Shown: positions 28,836-37,993 of the stretch, in pieces
Numbering within the stretch: position 1 is the first letter of the stretch
How the letters are laid out: every line of letters begins with the position of its first letter
Assembly: GCF_900116435.1 (NCBI RefSeq)
Contig: NZ_FPAZ01000010.1
Span: forward strand, 33,374-97,373
Source: Pseudoalteromonas lipolytica
GTDB taxonomy: Bacteria; Pseudomonadota; Gammaproteobacteria; Enterobacterales; Alteromonadaceae
Length of the DNA: 64,000 nucleotides
Direction: 5' to 3'
Program-made: the position numbers and the translations under genes
The notes under the pieces: model-generated
Told to the model about the DNA's origin: nothing
Database searches by the model: none
The model's input: the letters and a program-made list of their open reading frames with translations, nothing else

Positions 28836-29882
28836 ATGTCAGATTTAAATACGATTCAAACCCTCACCATTACACGACCAGACGATTGGCATATTCATTT
28901 ACGCGACGGTGATCAATTGGTCGATACTGTCCGTGATGCAAGCCGCTACATGGGTCGTGCGATTATTATGCCTAATCTTGTTCCACCGGCTACCTGTACC
29001 GATAGTGCATTGGCGTATTATGAGCGTATTAAAGCGGCTGGCCCACAGGGTGATTTTGAACCACTAATGGTGCTTTATCTCACTGATAAAACGAGCCCAG
29101 AAGAGATAAAAAAAGCAAAAGCAACAGGAAAAATTGTTGCTGCAAAGCTTTACCCTGCAGGTGCGACAACAAACTCTGACTCGGGTGTTACATCAATTAA
29201 GAATATTTACCCAGTTCTAGAAGCGATGCAAGACGTCGGTATGTTATTACTTGTTCATGGTGAAGTGACCGATTCATCGATAGATATATTTGACCGTGAA
29301 AAAGTGTTTTTAGAAACCATTCTTGCCGATGTTGTGAATGATTTCCCAAGCTTGAAAATTGTCCTTGAGCATATCACCACAAAAGATGCGGTAGAGTTTG
29401 TTAATAGTGCACCAGATAATGTTGCTGCAACAATTACAGCTCATCACCTTTTATACAATCGTAACCATATGTTGGCAGGCGGCATTCGTCCACATTATTA
29501 CTGTTTACCTATACTGAAGCGCAATATCCATCAGCAAGCGCTGATTGCGGCGGCGACAAGTGGCAGTAAAAAGTTTTTCTTGGGAACCGACTCTGCACCG
29601 CATTATAAAGATAAGAAAGAGGCAGCTTGCGGTTGTGCGGGTGCTTATACCGCACATGCAGCGATTGAACTCTATGCAGAAGCGTTTGAGGAAGCGGGAG
29701 CTTTAGATAAGCTAGAAGGCTTTGCGAGTCATTATGGCCCTGACTTTTACGGCTTGCCGCGCAATTGCGATATCATCACGTTAGTGAAAGAAAGTTGGAC
29801 AGTGCCTGCTACTTATAAATTAGGCGATTCGCAGGTAGTGCCTATTAAGGCCGAAGCGCAAATGGACTGGCAAGTAAAGTAA
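28836..29882 (+). CDS. pyrC: dihydroorotase
   Basis: A 348-residue type II dihydroorotase cyclising N-carbamoyl-aspartate to dihydroorotate in pyrimidine synthesis. Zinc-site motifs: [10 protein letters not shown] near residue 16-25, [15 protein letters not shown] with the carbamylated lysine region around 103-117, [15 protein letters not shown] and FLGTDSAPH. Length equals E. coli PyrC. Monocistronic, followed by a clear terminator. I did not find a convincing PurR site. Confidence 0.96.
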   Translation: MSDLNTIQTLTITRPDDWHIHLRDGDQLVDTVRDASRYMGRAIIMPNLVPPATCTDSALAYYERIKAAGPQGDFEPLMVLYLTDKTSPEEIKKAKATGKIVAAKLYPAGATTNSDSGVTSIKNIYPVLEAMQDVGMLLLVHGEVTDSSIDIFDREKVFLETILADVVNDFPSLKIVLEHITTKDAVEFVNSAPDNVAATITAHHLLYNRNHMLAGGIRPHYYCLPILKRNIHQQALIAAATSGSKKFFLGTDSAPHYKDKKEAACGCAGAYTAHAAIELYAEAFEEAGALDKLEGFASHYGPDFYGLPRNCDIITLVKESWTVPATYKLGDSQVVPIKAEAQMDWQVK

Positions 29883-29898
29883 GATAAATTAAAGAAAT

Positions 29899-29928
29899 AA
29901 AAGCCCATCAAAGTTGATGGGCTTTTTT
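29899..29928 (+). terminator. rho-independent terminator of pyrC
   Basis: AAAGCCCATCA / TGATGGGCTTT stem with loop AAGT and six Ts, 17 bp after the stop. Confidence 0.93.
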
Positions 29929-30039
29929 CATTGTAATTTTAATTGTTTAGAAATACGCCTGTCATATTTTTAAAACCGAAGGTTGACCTTAAAATAATTT
30001 TCGATTAATAGAGCTAAAAGACATTTATTGTGTTAGTCT

Positions 30040-30212
30040 TAAGTTGCTTTGAGTTTTTGCGTATTGAATTTACGGATAATGTGCGGCTTGTACGGTTACC
30101 GGTTGGTTATTAGTTCTTCCTGTACTTTACCCCAAGTTTATTGGGCATTCACTCAGGGAGGATAGAGCCATTATGGCTGAATTTTAATAATTGACTTACA
30201 GGAAAATTTGGT
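30040..30212 (+). promoter_or_regulatory. long cold-shock leader
   Basis: The 283 bp between pyrC and the csp gene hold no convincing gene. The last ~170 bp look like a structured 5' untranslated leader as in cspA-type genes: a GC-richer block (about 30075-30110), a hairpin-capable CCCAAGTTTATTGGG (30131-30145), an AGGGAGGA anti-16S match (30155-30162) far from the real start, and AGCCATTATGGCT (30166-30178). The promoter itself was not pinned down; the left boundary is approximate. Confidence 0.5.
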
Positions 30213-30422
30213 ATGTCAAACACGGTTACTGGTAAAGTTAAGTTCTTCAACGAAGCTAAAGGCTTTGGTTTTATTGAACAAGAAAATGGTCCTGACGTAT
30301 TCGTACATTTCAGTGCTATCACAGGTACAGGCTTCCGCACTCTTAGCGAAGGCCAACAAGTATCTTTCGGCATCAAACAAGGTCAAAAAGGCCCTGAAGC
30401 TGAGAACGTAGAAGTAGCATAA
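30213..30422 (+). CDS. CspA-family cold-shock protein
   Basis: A 69-residue single cold-shock domain. RNP1 (KGFGFIEQ, residues 16-23) and RNP2 (VFVHFSAI, about 30-37) are intact, and [11 protein letters not shown] starts the first strand. These proteins bind single-stranded RNA and DNA as chaperones. AGGA lies about ten bases before the ATG. The long leader suggests temperature-dependent translation as for cspA, but some family members are constitutive. Confidence 0.95.
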   Translation: MSNTVTGKVKFFNEAKGFGFIEQENGPDVFVHFSAITGTGFRTLSEGQQVSFGIKQGQKGPEAENVEVA

Positions 30423-30445
30423 TTTTTTATGTGAAACTTAGTACA

Positions 30446-30476
30446 TTTTGGTGAAACAGTTTCTGTTTCACCAAAA
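30446..30476 (+). terminator. stem-loop after the csp gene
   Basis: A 14-bp perfect stem, TTTTGGTGAAACAG with its complement, loop TTT. The U-rich tail is short, but a stem with this symmetry 24 bp after the stop is a likely bidirectional terminator. Confidence 0.75.
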
Positions 30477-30844
30477 TTCATTCTTAATAAACACACTTCC
30501 TCTGCATAATTTAATCAATTACTTCCTATGTACCGAAATTATATTCCTCCAAAGGCATTAATTTAGGTTTTTTATATCAGCCATTCGGCTATATTCCTTA
30601 AAAGCTACTCTCCATAACTAAAGTATTATATGCTTTGCGCAGGATCTATTTAATGTGACATTGATAGTTGTGTAATTTGGTAGTTTTAATCACTCAAGTT
30701 ACGATTTCAAACTGGCGATAATAAGTTTGAAGATATTTTCAACAATCTGAAAATTTCCCGCTAAACTTAGTACAACTCGAACGTAGAAAAAATACTGAGT
30801 AATTCATACTTGTTTGATAAAATATAATGAAGGTTTGCTAATTG

Positions 30845-31459
30845 ATGAGCATAGGAAACAATATTCTGCTGGTAGACGATCACCCGATGGTGGCAACAGC
30901 AATTAAAATGGTGCTAGCGAAGTCAACTCTCGTAAACGAAGTTCAAGCTGTTGCAAGTCAAAAGGAGGCGCTGCAGTTTTTAAAGAATAATAATGTTGCA
31001 CTAGCGATTCTAGATATTGAACTGGAAGACTCCGATGGCTTTAGTTTATACAAGCGAGCTGTCAGTGGTGGTTTTACTGGGAAAGTGTTGTTTTTGTCAG
31101 CTAAGCAAGACAAACACATTATTCGTACCGCTGCTAAATTAGGTGCACAAGGCTTCGTTAATAAAGCAGAAAGTTTAGAAGACATTTCGTCAGCTGTTGA
31201 AATGATTTTGCGAGGTTACACGTTTTTTCCACAAGACCACTTAGTGGCCTGTGAAAAAGACATTGATGAGCTGCTTACTGAGCGTGAACTTGCGGTAATG
31301 AATTATTTATTGCAAGGACTATCCAATAAAGATATCGGTGAGAAGCTATTTATTAGCAATAAAACAGTGAGCACCTATAAAGCAAAGATTTTTGAAAAGC
31401 TTGAGGTTGACTCAATAATATCGTTGGCAAAGCTTGTAAAAGATCGCGCGGTATTCTAA
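30845..31459 (+). CDS. NarL/FixJ-type response regulator (orphan)
   Basis: A 204-residue response regulator. The receiver domain (about 5-120) has the acidic pair DDHP, phospho-acceptor in AILDIELED, and lysine in GFVNKAES. A LuxR-type helix-turn-helix follows (about 140-200; LTERELAVMNYLLQGLSNKDIGEKLFISNKTVSTYKAKI). No histidine kinase gene is beside it. ATG 30845 is preferred over an overlapping TTG at 30842. It lies 475 bp upstream of the TonB2 operon; whether it controls that operon cannot be said. Confidence 0.92.
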   Translation: MSIGNNILLVDDHPMVATAIKMVLAKSTLVNEVQAVASQKEALQFLKNNNVALAILDIELEDSDGFSLYKRAVSGGFTGKVLFLSAKQDKHIIRTAAKLGAQGFVNKAESLEDISSAVEMILRGYTFFPQDHLVACEKDIDELLTERELAVMNYLLQGLSNKDIGEKLFISNKTVSTYKAKIFEKLEVDSIISLAKLVKDRAVF

Positions 31460-31933
31460 CCAATTTCTTGATGACACATAACACGCTCACTGTATTCATC
31501 CTTCCAGTCGGAAGGGTGAATTGCCTGCTTATTGAACATTAATCTCTTTTTAATGCATAAAAATTCTTCAAAACCGTTTTGTTCGAAAAAAAAGAGATTT
31601 TTTTTTTCACTTATCTTTACCTATTTAAACTTTTATTAAATGTTACATTTATGTTTAAGTTTGAATCTAATCTGAACGGAATGATTGCCAATCAAGGGTT
31701 ATAGAACCTTAACGCGAACACCTCTGTTATATTTTTGTTAATTCATTGTTTTGGCTATTTTCATAGCAACGACGAGTGACCAAATTTTTCCGATGAAACC
31801 CGAACATCAAGTTGACAGACTCTAATGCATTTAGCATTATTGGAGGGTTGATATCTATTAAAAGATATCAGGGTTGTCCTCTTCGGAGGATAATTAAATT
31901 ATAAAAGTAACATTACTTAATTGGTTGGGAACT
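31460..31933. promoter_or_regulatory. 474-bp upstream region of the TonB2 operon with three hairpins
   Basis: No gene is supported. Three structures are visible: a 12-bp stem at 31494-31521 (ATTCATCCTTCC and complement, loop AGTC), TGATATCT/AGATATCA at 31849-31870, and at 31877-31890 a stem TCCTC/GAGGA closed by a canonical cTTCGg tetraloop. The last two sit 43-85 bp before the first start codon, so they are likely part of the mRNA leader. No clear Fur box was found. Confidence 0.5.
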
Positions 31934-32704
31934 ATGTCTGTTAAAATCAGAAAGAGTCTTGTAGCATCTGCGTTGGTTGGCGCTTTTGCATTTGCAAGCA
32001 GCAATGTGATTGCAGATCCTTTGAAAGATGTGCAAGATGCAGGTCAACAAATTCAAAAGGCTGCTGTTAAGTCTCAAACTAAAATTGACAATGTATATGG
32101 TCAAACTCAAGAGCTAATCGCTGAGTACCGTAGCGTTGTTGATGAAACTGAGCTAATGAAGGTTTATAACGATCACGTAGCACGTTTGGTCGCTGACCAA
32201 AACGCTTCTATCGAATCGTTTGACCGTCAAATCGCAACAATCGATAACACGAAACAAAACGTTGTGCCTTTGATGTATCGCATGATCGATACGCTTGAGC
32301 AATTCATCAAAGCGGACGTTCCGTTTAATCTTGAAAACCGTCTAGCACGTGTTGAAAGACTTCGTGACATCATGGCGTCAGCATCAGTTACTACATCTGA
32401 AAAATTCCGCCAAGTTCTTGAAGCTTACACTGTTGAAACTGCGTACAGCTCAGCTGTAACTGCTGCTCAAGGTACTCTTGAGATCGATGGTAAGAGCATC
32501 AACGTTGACTTCGGTCGTTTAGGTCGTATTACTTACGTAGCTCAGTCTTTTGACCTTAAGCACGCGTGGGTATGGGATAACAACACTAAACAGTGGAAAG
32601 AATTAGGTGAAGAATACCTAAAACCTGTTAAAGAAGTTATTCGTATGGCGCGTAAACAAGCGACATTAGAACTTGTTAAACTACCAATCTTTGGCGCGGA
32701 GTAA
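31934..32704 (+). CDS. DUF3450 periplasmic coiled-coil protein of the TonB2 system
   Basis: A 256-residue exported protein. MSVKIRKSLVASALVGAFAFASSNVIADP gives a signal peptide cleaved near residue 27. The mature part is almost entirely helical (residues about 30-165, charged heptads), ending in a small beta-rich segment (AQGTLEIDGKSINVDFGRLGRI). DUF3450 proteins lie at the head of TonB2/TtpC operons in Vibrio, Shewanella and relatives; a periplasmic partner role in energy transduction is inferred from this linkage. ATG 31934 is chosen over TTG 31925. Six bases separate it from the next gene. Confidence 0.88.
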   Translation: MSVKIRKSLVASALVGAFAFASSNVIADPLKDVQDAGQQIQKAAVKSQTKIDNVYGQTQELIAEYRSVVDETELMKVYNDHVARLVADQNASIESFDRQIATIDNTKQNVVPLMYRMIDTLEQFIKADVPFNLENRLARVERLRDIMASASVTTSEKFRQVLEAYTVETAYSSAVTAAQGTLEIDGKSINVDFGRLGRITYVAQSFDLKHAWVWDNNTKQWKELGEEYLKPVKEVIRMARKQATLELVKLPIFGAE

Positions 32705-32710
32705 TCAATA

Positions 32711-34075
32711 ATGAAGAAACTATTTAAAGGTTTTGCTGTTGCAGCAGTACTATCTGTTTCTGCAGGTACCGCGCTTAATGCACATGCAAACACTGATGCT
32801 TTAGACAAAATTCTTGAGCAAGTTAAGCAAGAACGTATCTCTGAAGGTAAATTAAATAAGCAACGTGAACAAGAGTTCCTTTCAGCTCGCGCTGACAAGC
32901 AAGCGTTACTTAACAAAGCGAAAAGTGACCTAGCTGCTGAAAAAGCGCGTGGTGACCGTTTAGCTAAAGAATATGCTCAAAACGAAAATACTTTAGCTGA
33001 GAAAGAGCAAGCTCTTTTAAATGCACAAGGTACGTTAGGTGAGATGTTCGGTGTTGTACGTCGTGCAGCAGCTGATGCAATCGGTTCAATCGAAGCATCA
33101 CTTGTTTCTGCTGAAAAGCCAGGACGTGCTGAAGTACTTCGCTCATTAGCTGCAGCGAAAGAGCTTCCAACAGTTCGCGAATTAGAAGAGCTTTGGATTT
33201 CACTTCAAACTGAAATGACTGAGTCTGCAAAAGTTTCAACATTTGAAACTGAAGTTGCTGGTCTTGACGGTTCATCTTCTGTGAAAAAAGTAACGCGTAT
33301 CGGTAACTTTAACTTAGTAACTGATGATGGTTATTTAATTTACTCTCCAGAAACGAAAGCAATCCAACCTCTAGGTAAGCAACCTGATAGCTACATCCTA
33401 GCGGGTATTAGCGATTTAGAAAATACATCTGCTGACAACTATGCTGGCGTATACATCGACCCGACTCGTGGCGCGATCTTACGTATCAATACGCAGAAAA
33501 AATCGTTAATGGAATACTATGAGCAAGGTGCTGAAGTTGGTTATATCATCACAGTATTACTACTTGTTGGTCTACTAATCTTCGTAGTACGTTTCGTTGA
33601 TCTTGCGCTTACTAGCACTAAGATTAAGAGCCAGCTTAAAAACCTTTCTACTCCGAATACAAACAACCCACTGGGTCGTATTCTTAAGGTTTATGCTGAC
33701 AACAAGAATCAAGACGTTGAAAACCTTGAGCTTAAACTTGACGAAGCTATCCTACGTGAAACGCCTCGCATCGAAGCTGGTATCAACATCATCAAGATCT
33801 TGGCAGCAATCGCACCATTACTTGGTCTACTAGGTACGGTAATCGGTATGATTCTTACGTTCCAAACAATCACATTGTTCGGTACGGGCGATCCGAAGAT
33901 CATGGCTGGTAATATCTCTCTAGCACTTGTAACTACAGCGTTAGGTCTAATTGCAGCTCTACCACTTATCCTACTTCACTCAATTGTTGCTGGTCGTAGT
34001 AAGTCGGTTTTACATGTCCTTGATGAGCAAAGCGCTGGTATCATCGCAGCTCACGCGGAGAAGGAGAAAGCCTAA
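32711..34075 (+). CDS. TtpC-like MotA/TolQ/ExbB proton-channel protein
   Basis: A 454-residue protein with a signal peptide (about 1-26), a long periplasmic coiled coil (about 28-110) and beta region, then a membrane helix near 275-295 (VGYIITVLLLVGLLIFVVRFVDL) and the MotA/TolQ/ExbB domain (about 330-450; LLGLLGTVIGMILTFQTITLFGTGD). This extended ExbB-like protein corresponds to TtpC of Vibrio TonB2 systems, which adds to the ExbB2-ExbD2-TonB2 complex and is required for some siderophore receptors. Its stop and the exbB start overlap as TAATG, suggesting translational coupling. Confidence 0.88.
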   Translation: MKKLFKGFAVAAVLSVSAGTALNAHANTDALDKILEQVKQERISEGKLNKQREQEFLSARADKQALLNKAKSDLAAEKARGDRLAKEYAQNENTLAEKEQALLNAQGTLGEMFGVVRRAAADAIGSIEASLVSAEKPGRAEVLRSLAAAKELPTVRELEELWISLQTEMTESAKVSTFETEVAGLDGSSSVKKVTRIGNFNLVTDDGYLIYSPETKAIQPLGKQPDSYILAGISDLENTSADNYAGVYIDPTRGAILRINTQKKSLMEYYEQGAEVGYIITVLLLVGLLIFVVRFVDLALTSTKIKSQLKNLSTPNTNNPLGRILKVYADNKNQDVENLELKLDEAILRETPRIEAGINIIKILAAIAPLLGLLGTVIGMILTFQTITLFGTGDPKIMAGNISLALVTTALGLIAALPLILLHSIVAGRSKSVLHVLDEQSAGIIAAHAEKEKA

Positions 34076-34599
34076 TGCTAGTCCTGATGGAGATCTGGGA
34101 ATCTATCAGGGATTTTGTTGGCACAGGCGGCCAGGTTTTATACGTGGTCGCGATAGCACTCTTTCTTATGTGGGTTTTAATGATTGAGCGCTATTGGTTC
34201 CTACTAGCTGAGTTTCCTCGTATGACGAAGGATATTGTAGCTCAGTGGGATGCCCGCCAAGACACTACGTCTTGGTACGCACACAGAATCCGTGAAGCAT
34301 GGATTTCTGAAGCGTCTGAAAAATTAGATCAGCGTATGTTGTTGATTAAGACATTGGTAGCTATTTGTCCTTTAATCGGTTTATTAGGTACTGTAACGGG
34401 TATGATCGCGGTTTTCGAAACCATGGCTACTCAAGGTACTGGTAACGCACGTTTAATGGCATCAGGTATTTCAATGGCAACAATCCCAACAATGGCTGGA
34501 ATGGTTGCGGCACTATCTGGAGTATTCTTCAGCTCACGCCTTGAAGCGAGAGCAAGAATGGCGAAAGCTAAACTTGTAGATAGCATGCCTCATCACTAG
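34075..34599 (+). CDS. exbB: ExbB-type proton-channel subunit
   Basis: A 174-residue MotA/TolQ/ExbB protein with three membrane helices: about 18-38 (GQVLYVVAIALFLMWVLMIER), 97-120 (IKTLVAICPLIGLLGTVTGMIAVF) and 135-160. It uses the proton gradient with ExbD to energise TonB. This is the shorter ExbB2 of the TonB2 operon, sitting after the TtpC-like gene with a TAATG overlap and 14 bp before exbD. Confidence 0.92.
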   Translation: MLVLMEIWESIRDFVGTGGQVLYVVAIALFLMWVLMIERYWFLLAEFPRMTKDIVAQWDARQDTTSWYAHRIREAWISEASEKLDQRMLLIKTLVAICPLIGLLGTVTGMIAVFETMATQGTGNARLMASGISMATIPTMAGMVAALSGVFFSSRLEARARMAKAKLVDSMPHH

Positions 34600-34613
34600 A
34601 GAGAGAATTAAAT

Positions 34614-35018
34614 ATGGCACGTAAACAACGTTTTCGTGAAGAAGAAGAAGCAGCGGTTGACATGACGCCAATGCTTGACATCGTATTTATCATGCTTATT
34701 TTCTTTATCGTAACTACATCGTTCGTTAAAGAGGCTGGTATCGAAGTCAATAAACCTAAGGCAGCCCAAGCTACGAAGCAAAAAAATGCAAATATTTTTG
34801 TTGCTATTCGTGCTGACGGTGCGATCTGGATTGATAAACAACAAGTAGACGTTGAACGTGTTTCAGCTAAACTTGAAAGTTTATTAGCAGAACAACCTAC
34901 TGAAGTTGTAATTTTGCAAGCTGATAAAGAAGCAAAACACGGCGTAGTAGTTAAAGTTATGGACCAGATCAAAGCGACGGGTGATAACCTTAAAATTTCA
35001 ATAGCTGGAGATCAGTAA
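34614..35018 (+). CDS. exbD: ExbD-type proton-channel subunit
   Basis: A 134-residue ExbD/TolR protein. The short basic/acidic N-terminus leads to the single membrane helix with the proton-carrying aspartate (VDMTPMLDIVFIMLIFFIVTTSF, Asp22-23 region), followed by a periplasmic domain with DGAIWIDKQ and VVILQADKEAKHGVVVKVMD. A TAATG overlap couples it to tonB. Confidence 0.94.
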   Translation: MARKQRFREEEEAAVDMTPMLDIVFIMLIFFIVTTSFVKEAGIEVNKPKAAQATKQKNANIFVAIRADGAIWIDKQQVDVERVSAKLESLLAEQPTEVVILQADKEAKHGVVVKVMDQIKATGDNLKISIAGDQ

Positions 35019-35635
35019 TGATTCGTTTTCTGTTTTCACTGATTGCAGGTGGGGCAGTTACTTTCGGCTTGTTCTACTTCATGGCGTACCTCATCTCCGG
35101 TGGAGCTGATCGTGCGACTGAACAAAAAGAACAGATTGTAGTCGAAATTATGACGAATCCGCCTGAATCTAAGGTGCAGGAGAGGAAGCGTGTTCCGCCT
35201 CCGCCTCCGCCACCGCCAAAGCAGCCGCCTAAGCCGCAGCCGCCTCAGCCGGAAAACAGCAACCCTAACACTGGTGGTTTGTCATTTAATATGCCAAGCA
35301 TCGATGTGGGTGGCACAGCTGGAGGCCTAAGTGGTCCAGGTGCATTTGGACGTGATGGTGATGCGACACCTATCGTTCGTATTGAACCAAAATACCCTAC
35401 GCAAGCAGCGCGTGACGGTAAAGAAGGTTGGGTTCAACTTTCATTTACTATCAATGAAGTAGGTGGTGTAGAAGATGTTGAAGTGATCGACGCTGATCCA
35501 AAACGTATCTTTGACCGCGAAGCTAAACGTGCACTTCGTAAGTGGAAATACCGTCCGAAAATCATCGATGGTAAACCACAAAAACAATTTGGTCTTCAAG
35601 TACAACTAGACTTTAAACTTAACCAAGGCAACTAA
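35018..35635 (+). CDS. tonB: TonB2 energy transducer
   Basis: A 205-residue TonB. One N-terminal membrane helix (residues 3-27) is followed by a proline-rich spacer (about 55-85, runs of PPPPPPPPK and PKPQPPQPE) and a C-terminal TonB domain (about 115-203; RIEPKYPTQAARDGKEGWV, FTINEVGGVEDVEV, ALRKWKYRP). The spacer is much shorter than that of E. coli TonB, as is usual for TonB2 proteins. It contacts TonB boxes of outer-membrane receptors. Confidence 0.95.
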   Translation: MIRFLFSLIAGGAVTFGLFYFMAYLISGGADRATEQKEQIVVEIMTNPPESKVQERKRVPPPPPPPPKQPPKPQPPQPENSNPNTGGLSFNMPSIDVGGTAGGLSGPGAFGRDGDATPIVRIEPKYPTQAARDGKEGWVQLSFTINEVGGVEDVEVIDADPKRIFDREAKRALRKWKYRPKIIDGKPQKQFGLQVQLDFKLNQGN

Positions 35636-35646
35636 GGAGGCGAGTA

Positions 35647-36906
35647 ATGAGAAATTTATCTAAAGTAACAGCACTTGCGCTTCTTATGACTCTTTCAGGT
35701 GTGGTTTTCACTGCACCTGCTTTAGCAGCGCCAGATTACGCGAAGATTGAAGCGCGTAAAAAAGCAAAAACTAAAGTAATGGGTGAGCGCGTTGGTAAGA
35801 AAGTTATTAAAGCATTCGACCTGTACAATGAAGAGAAGCTTGATGAAGCGATTGCATTACTTAAAGAAATTGATCCATCGGATGAGTTTGATAAGGCAAC
35901 TGTTGATCGCTACCTAGGTCAAATGTACGCTCAAAAAGAGCAGTATAAACTGGCTATCAAGCATGTCGCAGCGGCGGTGAAACCTGATGTATTAAACTTT
36001 GCTGACCAATCGCAAGGCTTAAAACTATTAGGTGACATGTACGCGGGTACTGAGCAATACGCAAAAGCAAAAGATGCGTATTACGCTTGGATGGACTTCA
36101 CAGGTGAAGAAGACGACAAAGTTTACACTCGTATTGCGCAAGCAAACTATGAGTTAAAACAGTTTAACGACGTTCTTCCAGCTGCAAACAAAGCAATCAA
36201 ATTGGCGGAGGAGCCTTCTAAAGCTTCTTACCAATTAAAGCTAGCTGCCTATTTTGAACTTAAACAGTACAAAAACATGGTAGAAGTAGCGGAAGAGATT
36301 GTTCGTGTTTGGCCTGAAGACAAAAAAGCCTGGGTTGGTTTAGGTAAATACTACCTTCAAACTGAAGACTTCAAGAAAGGTCTAGCGACCATGGAAGTTG
36401 CCTATAAAAATGGCTATTTTGAAAACGAAGTTGAATACAAAGTACTTTCTAACTTTTACTCGTTAAACGAAATTCCTTACAAAGCAGCTATTGTGCTTGA
36501 AAAGGCAATTAACGAAGAAAAAGTGGTTCGTAACAAGCAAAATATCAGTGCAGTGGCATCTAACTATCACCGCTCAAAAGATATTGAGAAAGCAGCTAAG
36601 TACTATGAAGAAGCGGCTAAATTTGATGACGATGCAGAGCTTTATCGCAAAGCAGGTTCATTACTTTTACAATCGCAAAATTATGGTGCAGCCGTTGTTC
36701 GTTTGAACAAGGCATTAGAGTTAGGTTCTGATAAAACGGGATCTATCTATACAGACTTAGCTGAAGCTTATTACTACCAAGAAAAGTATAAGCAAGCGTA
36801 TGCTGCTATTACAAAAGCAATGGATGATCCGCGCACGCGCAAATTTGCGAAGAGCTGGTCGACCTACATCAAAGATAAAGCCGCTCGCAACGGTGTAAAA
36901 ATCTAA
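35647..36906 (+). CDS. TPR protein of the TonB2 operon
   Basis: A 419-residue exported protein with a signal peptide (about 1-27, ending ALAAPD). The rest is a chain of tetratricopeptide repeats, for example VDRYLGQMYAQKEQYKLAIKHVAAAV, ADQSQGLKLLGDMYAGTEQYAKAKDAYY and DAELYRKAGSLLLQSQNYGAAVVRLNKALEL. It is the last gene of the operon, 11 bp after tonB with GGAGG in the gap. Such a protein closes TonB2 operons in Shewanella and Vibrio and probably scaffolds the complex in the periplasm (inference). Confidence 0.88.
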   Translation: MRNLSKVTALALLMTLSGVVFTAPALAAPDYAKIEARKKAKTKVMGERVGKKVIKAFDLYNEEKLDEAIALLKEIDPSDEFDKATVDRYLGQMYAQKEQYKLAIKHVAAAVKPDVLNFADQSQGLKLLGDMYAGTEQYAKAKDAYYAWMDFTGEEDDKVYTRIAQANYELKQFNDVLPAANKAIKLAEEPSKASYQLKLAAYFELKQYKNMVEVAEEIVRVWPEDKKAWVGLGKYYLQTEDFKKGLATMEVAYKNGYFENEVEYKVLSNFYSLNEIPYKAAIVLEKAINEEKVVRNKQNISAVASNYHRSKDIEKAAKYYEEAAKFDDDAELYRKAGSLLLQSQNYGAAVVRLNKALELGSDKTGSIYTDLAEAYYYQEKYKQAYAAITKAMDDPRTRKFAKSWSTYIKDKAARNGVKI

Positions 36907-36924
36907 TTGATGTTGTTTTAAAAT

Positions 36925-36949
36925 AAAAAGCCCCTCTGGGGCTTTTTTT
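36925..36949 (+). terminator. terminator of the TonB2 operon
   Basis: AAGCCCC / GGGGCTT stem, loop TCT, followed by seven Ts, 19 bp after the TPR stop codon. Confidence 0.92.
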
Positions 36950-36962
36950 ATGGAATTTTATT

Positions 36963-37967
36963 ATGATAAGACAGATCGTTTTGTTGTTATTAGTCAGTGT
37001 CATGTTATCTGCTTGCAGTGAGCAAAGTGATCGCTTTAGCACGTATACCGAAGGACAACAGCAAATTGGCAATATAAATAATCTTTTATCAACCCAGCTA
37101 GACAATGGTGGCAAAACATATTGGCCATTTTCTGAAGCGTACTTACAGGCTCGTCATCTTGCTTACCAAGGCTTAGCAAATGTTGAGTTGAGTGATTCAC
37201 AGCAAGCGCAGTTAAATTATTTAATTATTGCGCAGCGATATCCAGAACGATTTTTTGTATGGCCCGTACAGCGTGATGTGATAAGTAATGCTATAAAGCA
37301 AGATGATTACACACCGGAAGCGCTCGGCAAGTGGATAGAGCGAGTAGAAACAAAACTCATAGAGGCTGAGCAAAGTAATTTAAGGCTTAATAAGCTTGAG
37401 CTAAAGTTGTTACGCAGTATGGTGATATCTCACCTCGATAATAATAATGAAAATGTCGTGATGGCACTAACGAAGCTTAATCAATATTTAGCGCAATACA
37501 AGCCTCGAACAAAACTGGGGTTAGTTGGGCTTGCGAATGGTAAGGATTGGTATCAAAGTAAACTTAATTATTTTGCCAATACAACAAAGCCACCCTTGTC
37601 TTGGTTAAGTGAGATTCAGCACTTACTAAAAGAAAAGCCCACAGTCGATTTGTCATTACCTGTTTTTTCATCACATAACAAGCCACTCGTGTTGCAGTAT
37701 TTAGAGGACGGCGATTTACATGCTGGGCTTGACTGGCAATTAGATTTCATTGATGTCAAACAAAGTAAACGTCAATTGAATCAAGATGAACAATACTTTT
37801 GGTCTGTAATGATGGAAACCGATTTAGGGATTCATTATCACACTTGGAATGTGCAACAAGCACGGGTAAATTTAATGAAGCGTTTAAGTGTTAATCAGCA
37901 GCAGGCTGATTGGCTAATCGAAGATATTGTACTTTATCCTGCAATGAGCTTTATTTTTGCGCGTTAA
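36963..37967 (+). CDS. lipoprotein, distantly DUF885-like C-terminus
   Basis: A 334-residue predicted lipoprotein with signal MIRQIVLLLLVSVMLSACSEQ (lipobox LSAC). The body is helical. The C-terminal segment DLGIHYHTWNVQQARVNLM followed by ADWLIEDIVLYPAMSF recalls the end of DUF885 proteins (pattern D.G.H..W...QA ... E...Y...P...L), but the protein is far shorter than the usual ~580 residues and no metal site is evident. If related, it is a reduced form. It starts just after the TonB2 terminator, so it is likely transcribed from its own promoter. Confidence 0.55.
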   Translation: MIRQIVLLLLVSVMLSACSEQSDRFSTYTEGQQQIGNINNLLSTQLDNGGKTYWPFSEAYLQARHLAYQGLANVELSDSQQAQLNYLIIAQRYPERFFVWPVQRDVISNAIKQDDYTPEALGKWIERVETKLIEAEQSNLRLNKLELKLLRSMVISHLDNNNENVVMALTKLNQYLAQYKPRTKLGLVGLANGKDWYQSKLNYFANTTKPPLSWLSEIQHLLKEKPTVDLSLPVFSSHNKPLVLQYLEDGDLHAGLDWQLDFIDVKQSKRQLNQDEQYFWSVMMETDLGIHYHTWNVQQARVNLMKRLSVNQQQADWLIEDIVLYPAMSFIFAR

Positions 37968-37993
37968 CTAGGTTATCTATTCAACACTGCGCT

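Noticed and set aside
30078..30164. 28-codon leader ORF in the cold-shock leader (ATG TGC GGC TTG...)
   Set aside because: No ribosome binding site, composition not protein-like, and it lies within what is probably structured untranslated RNA.
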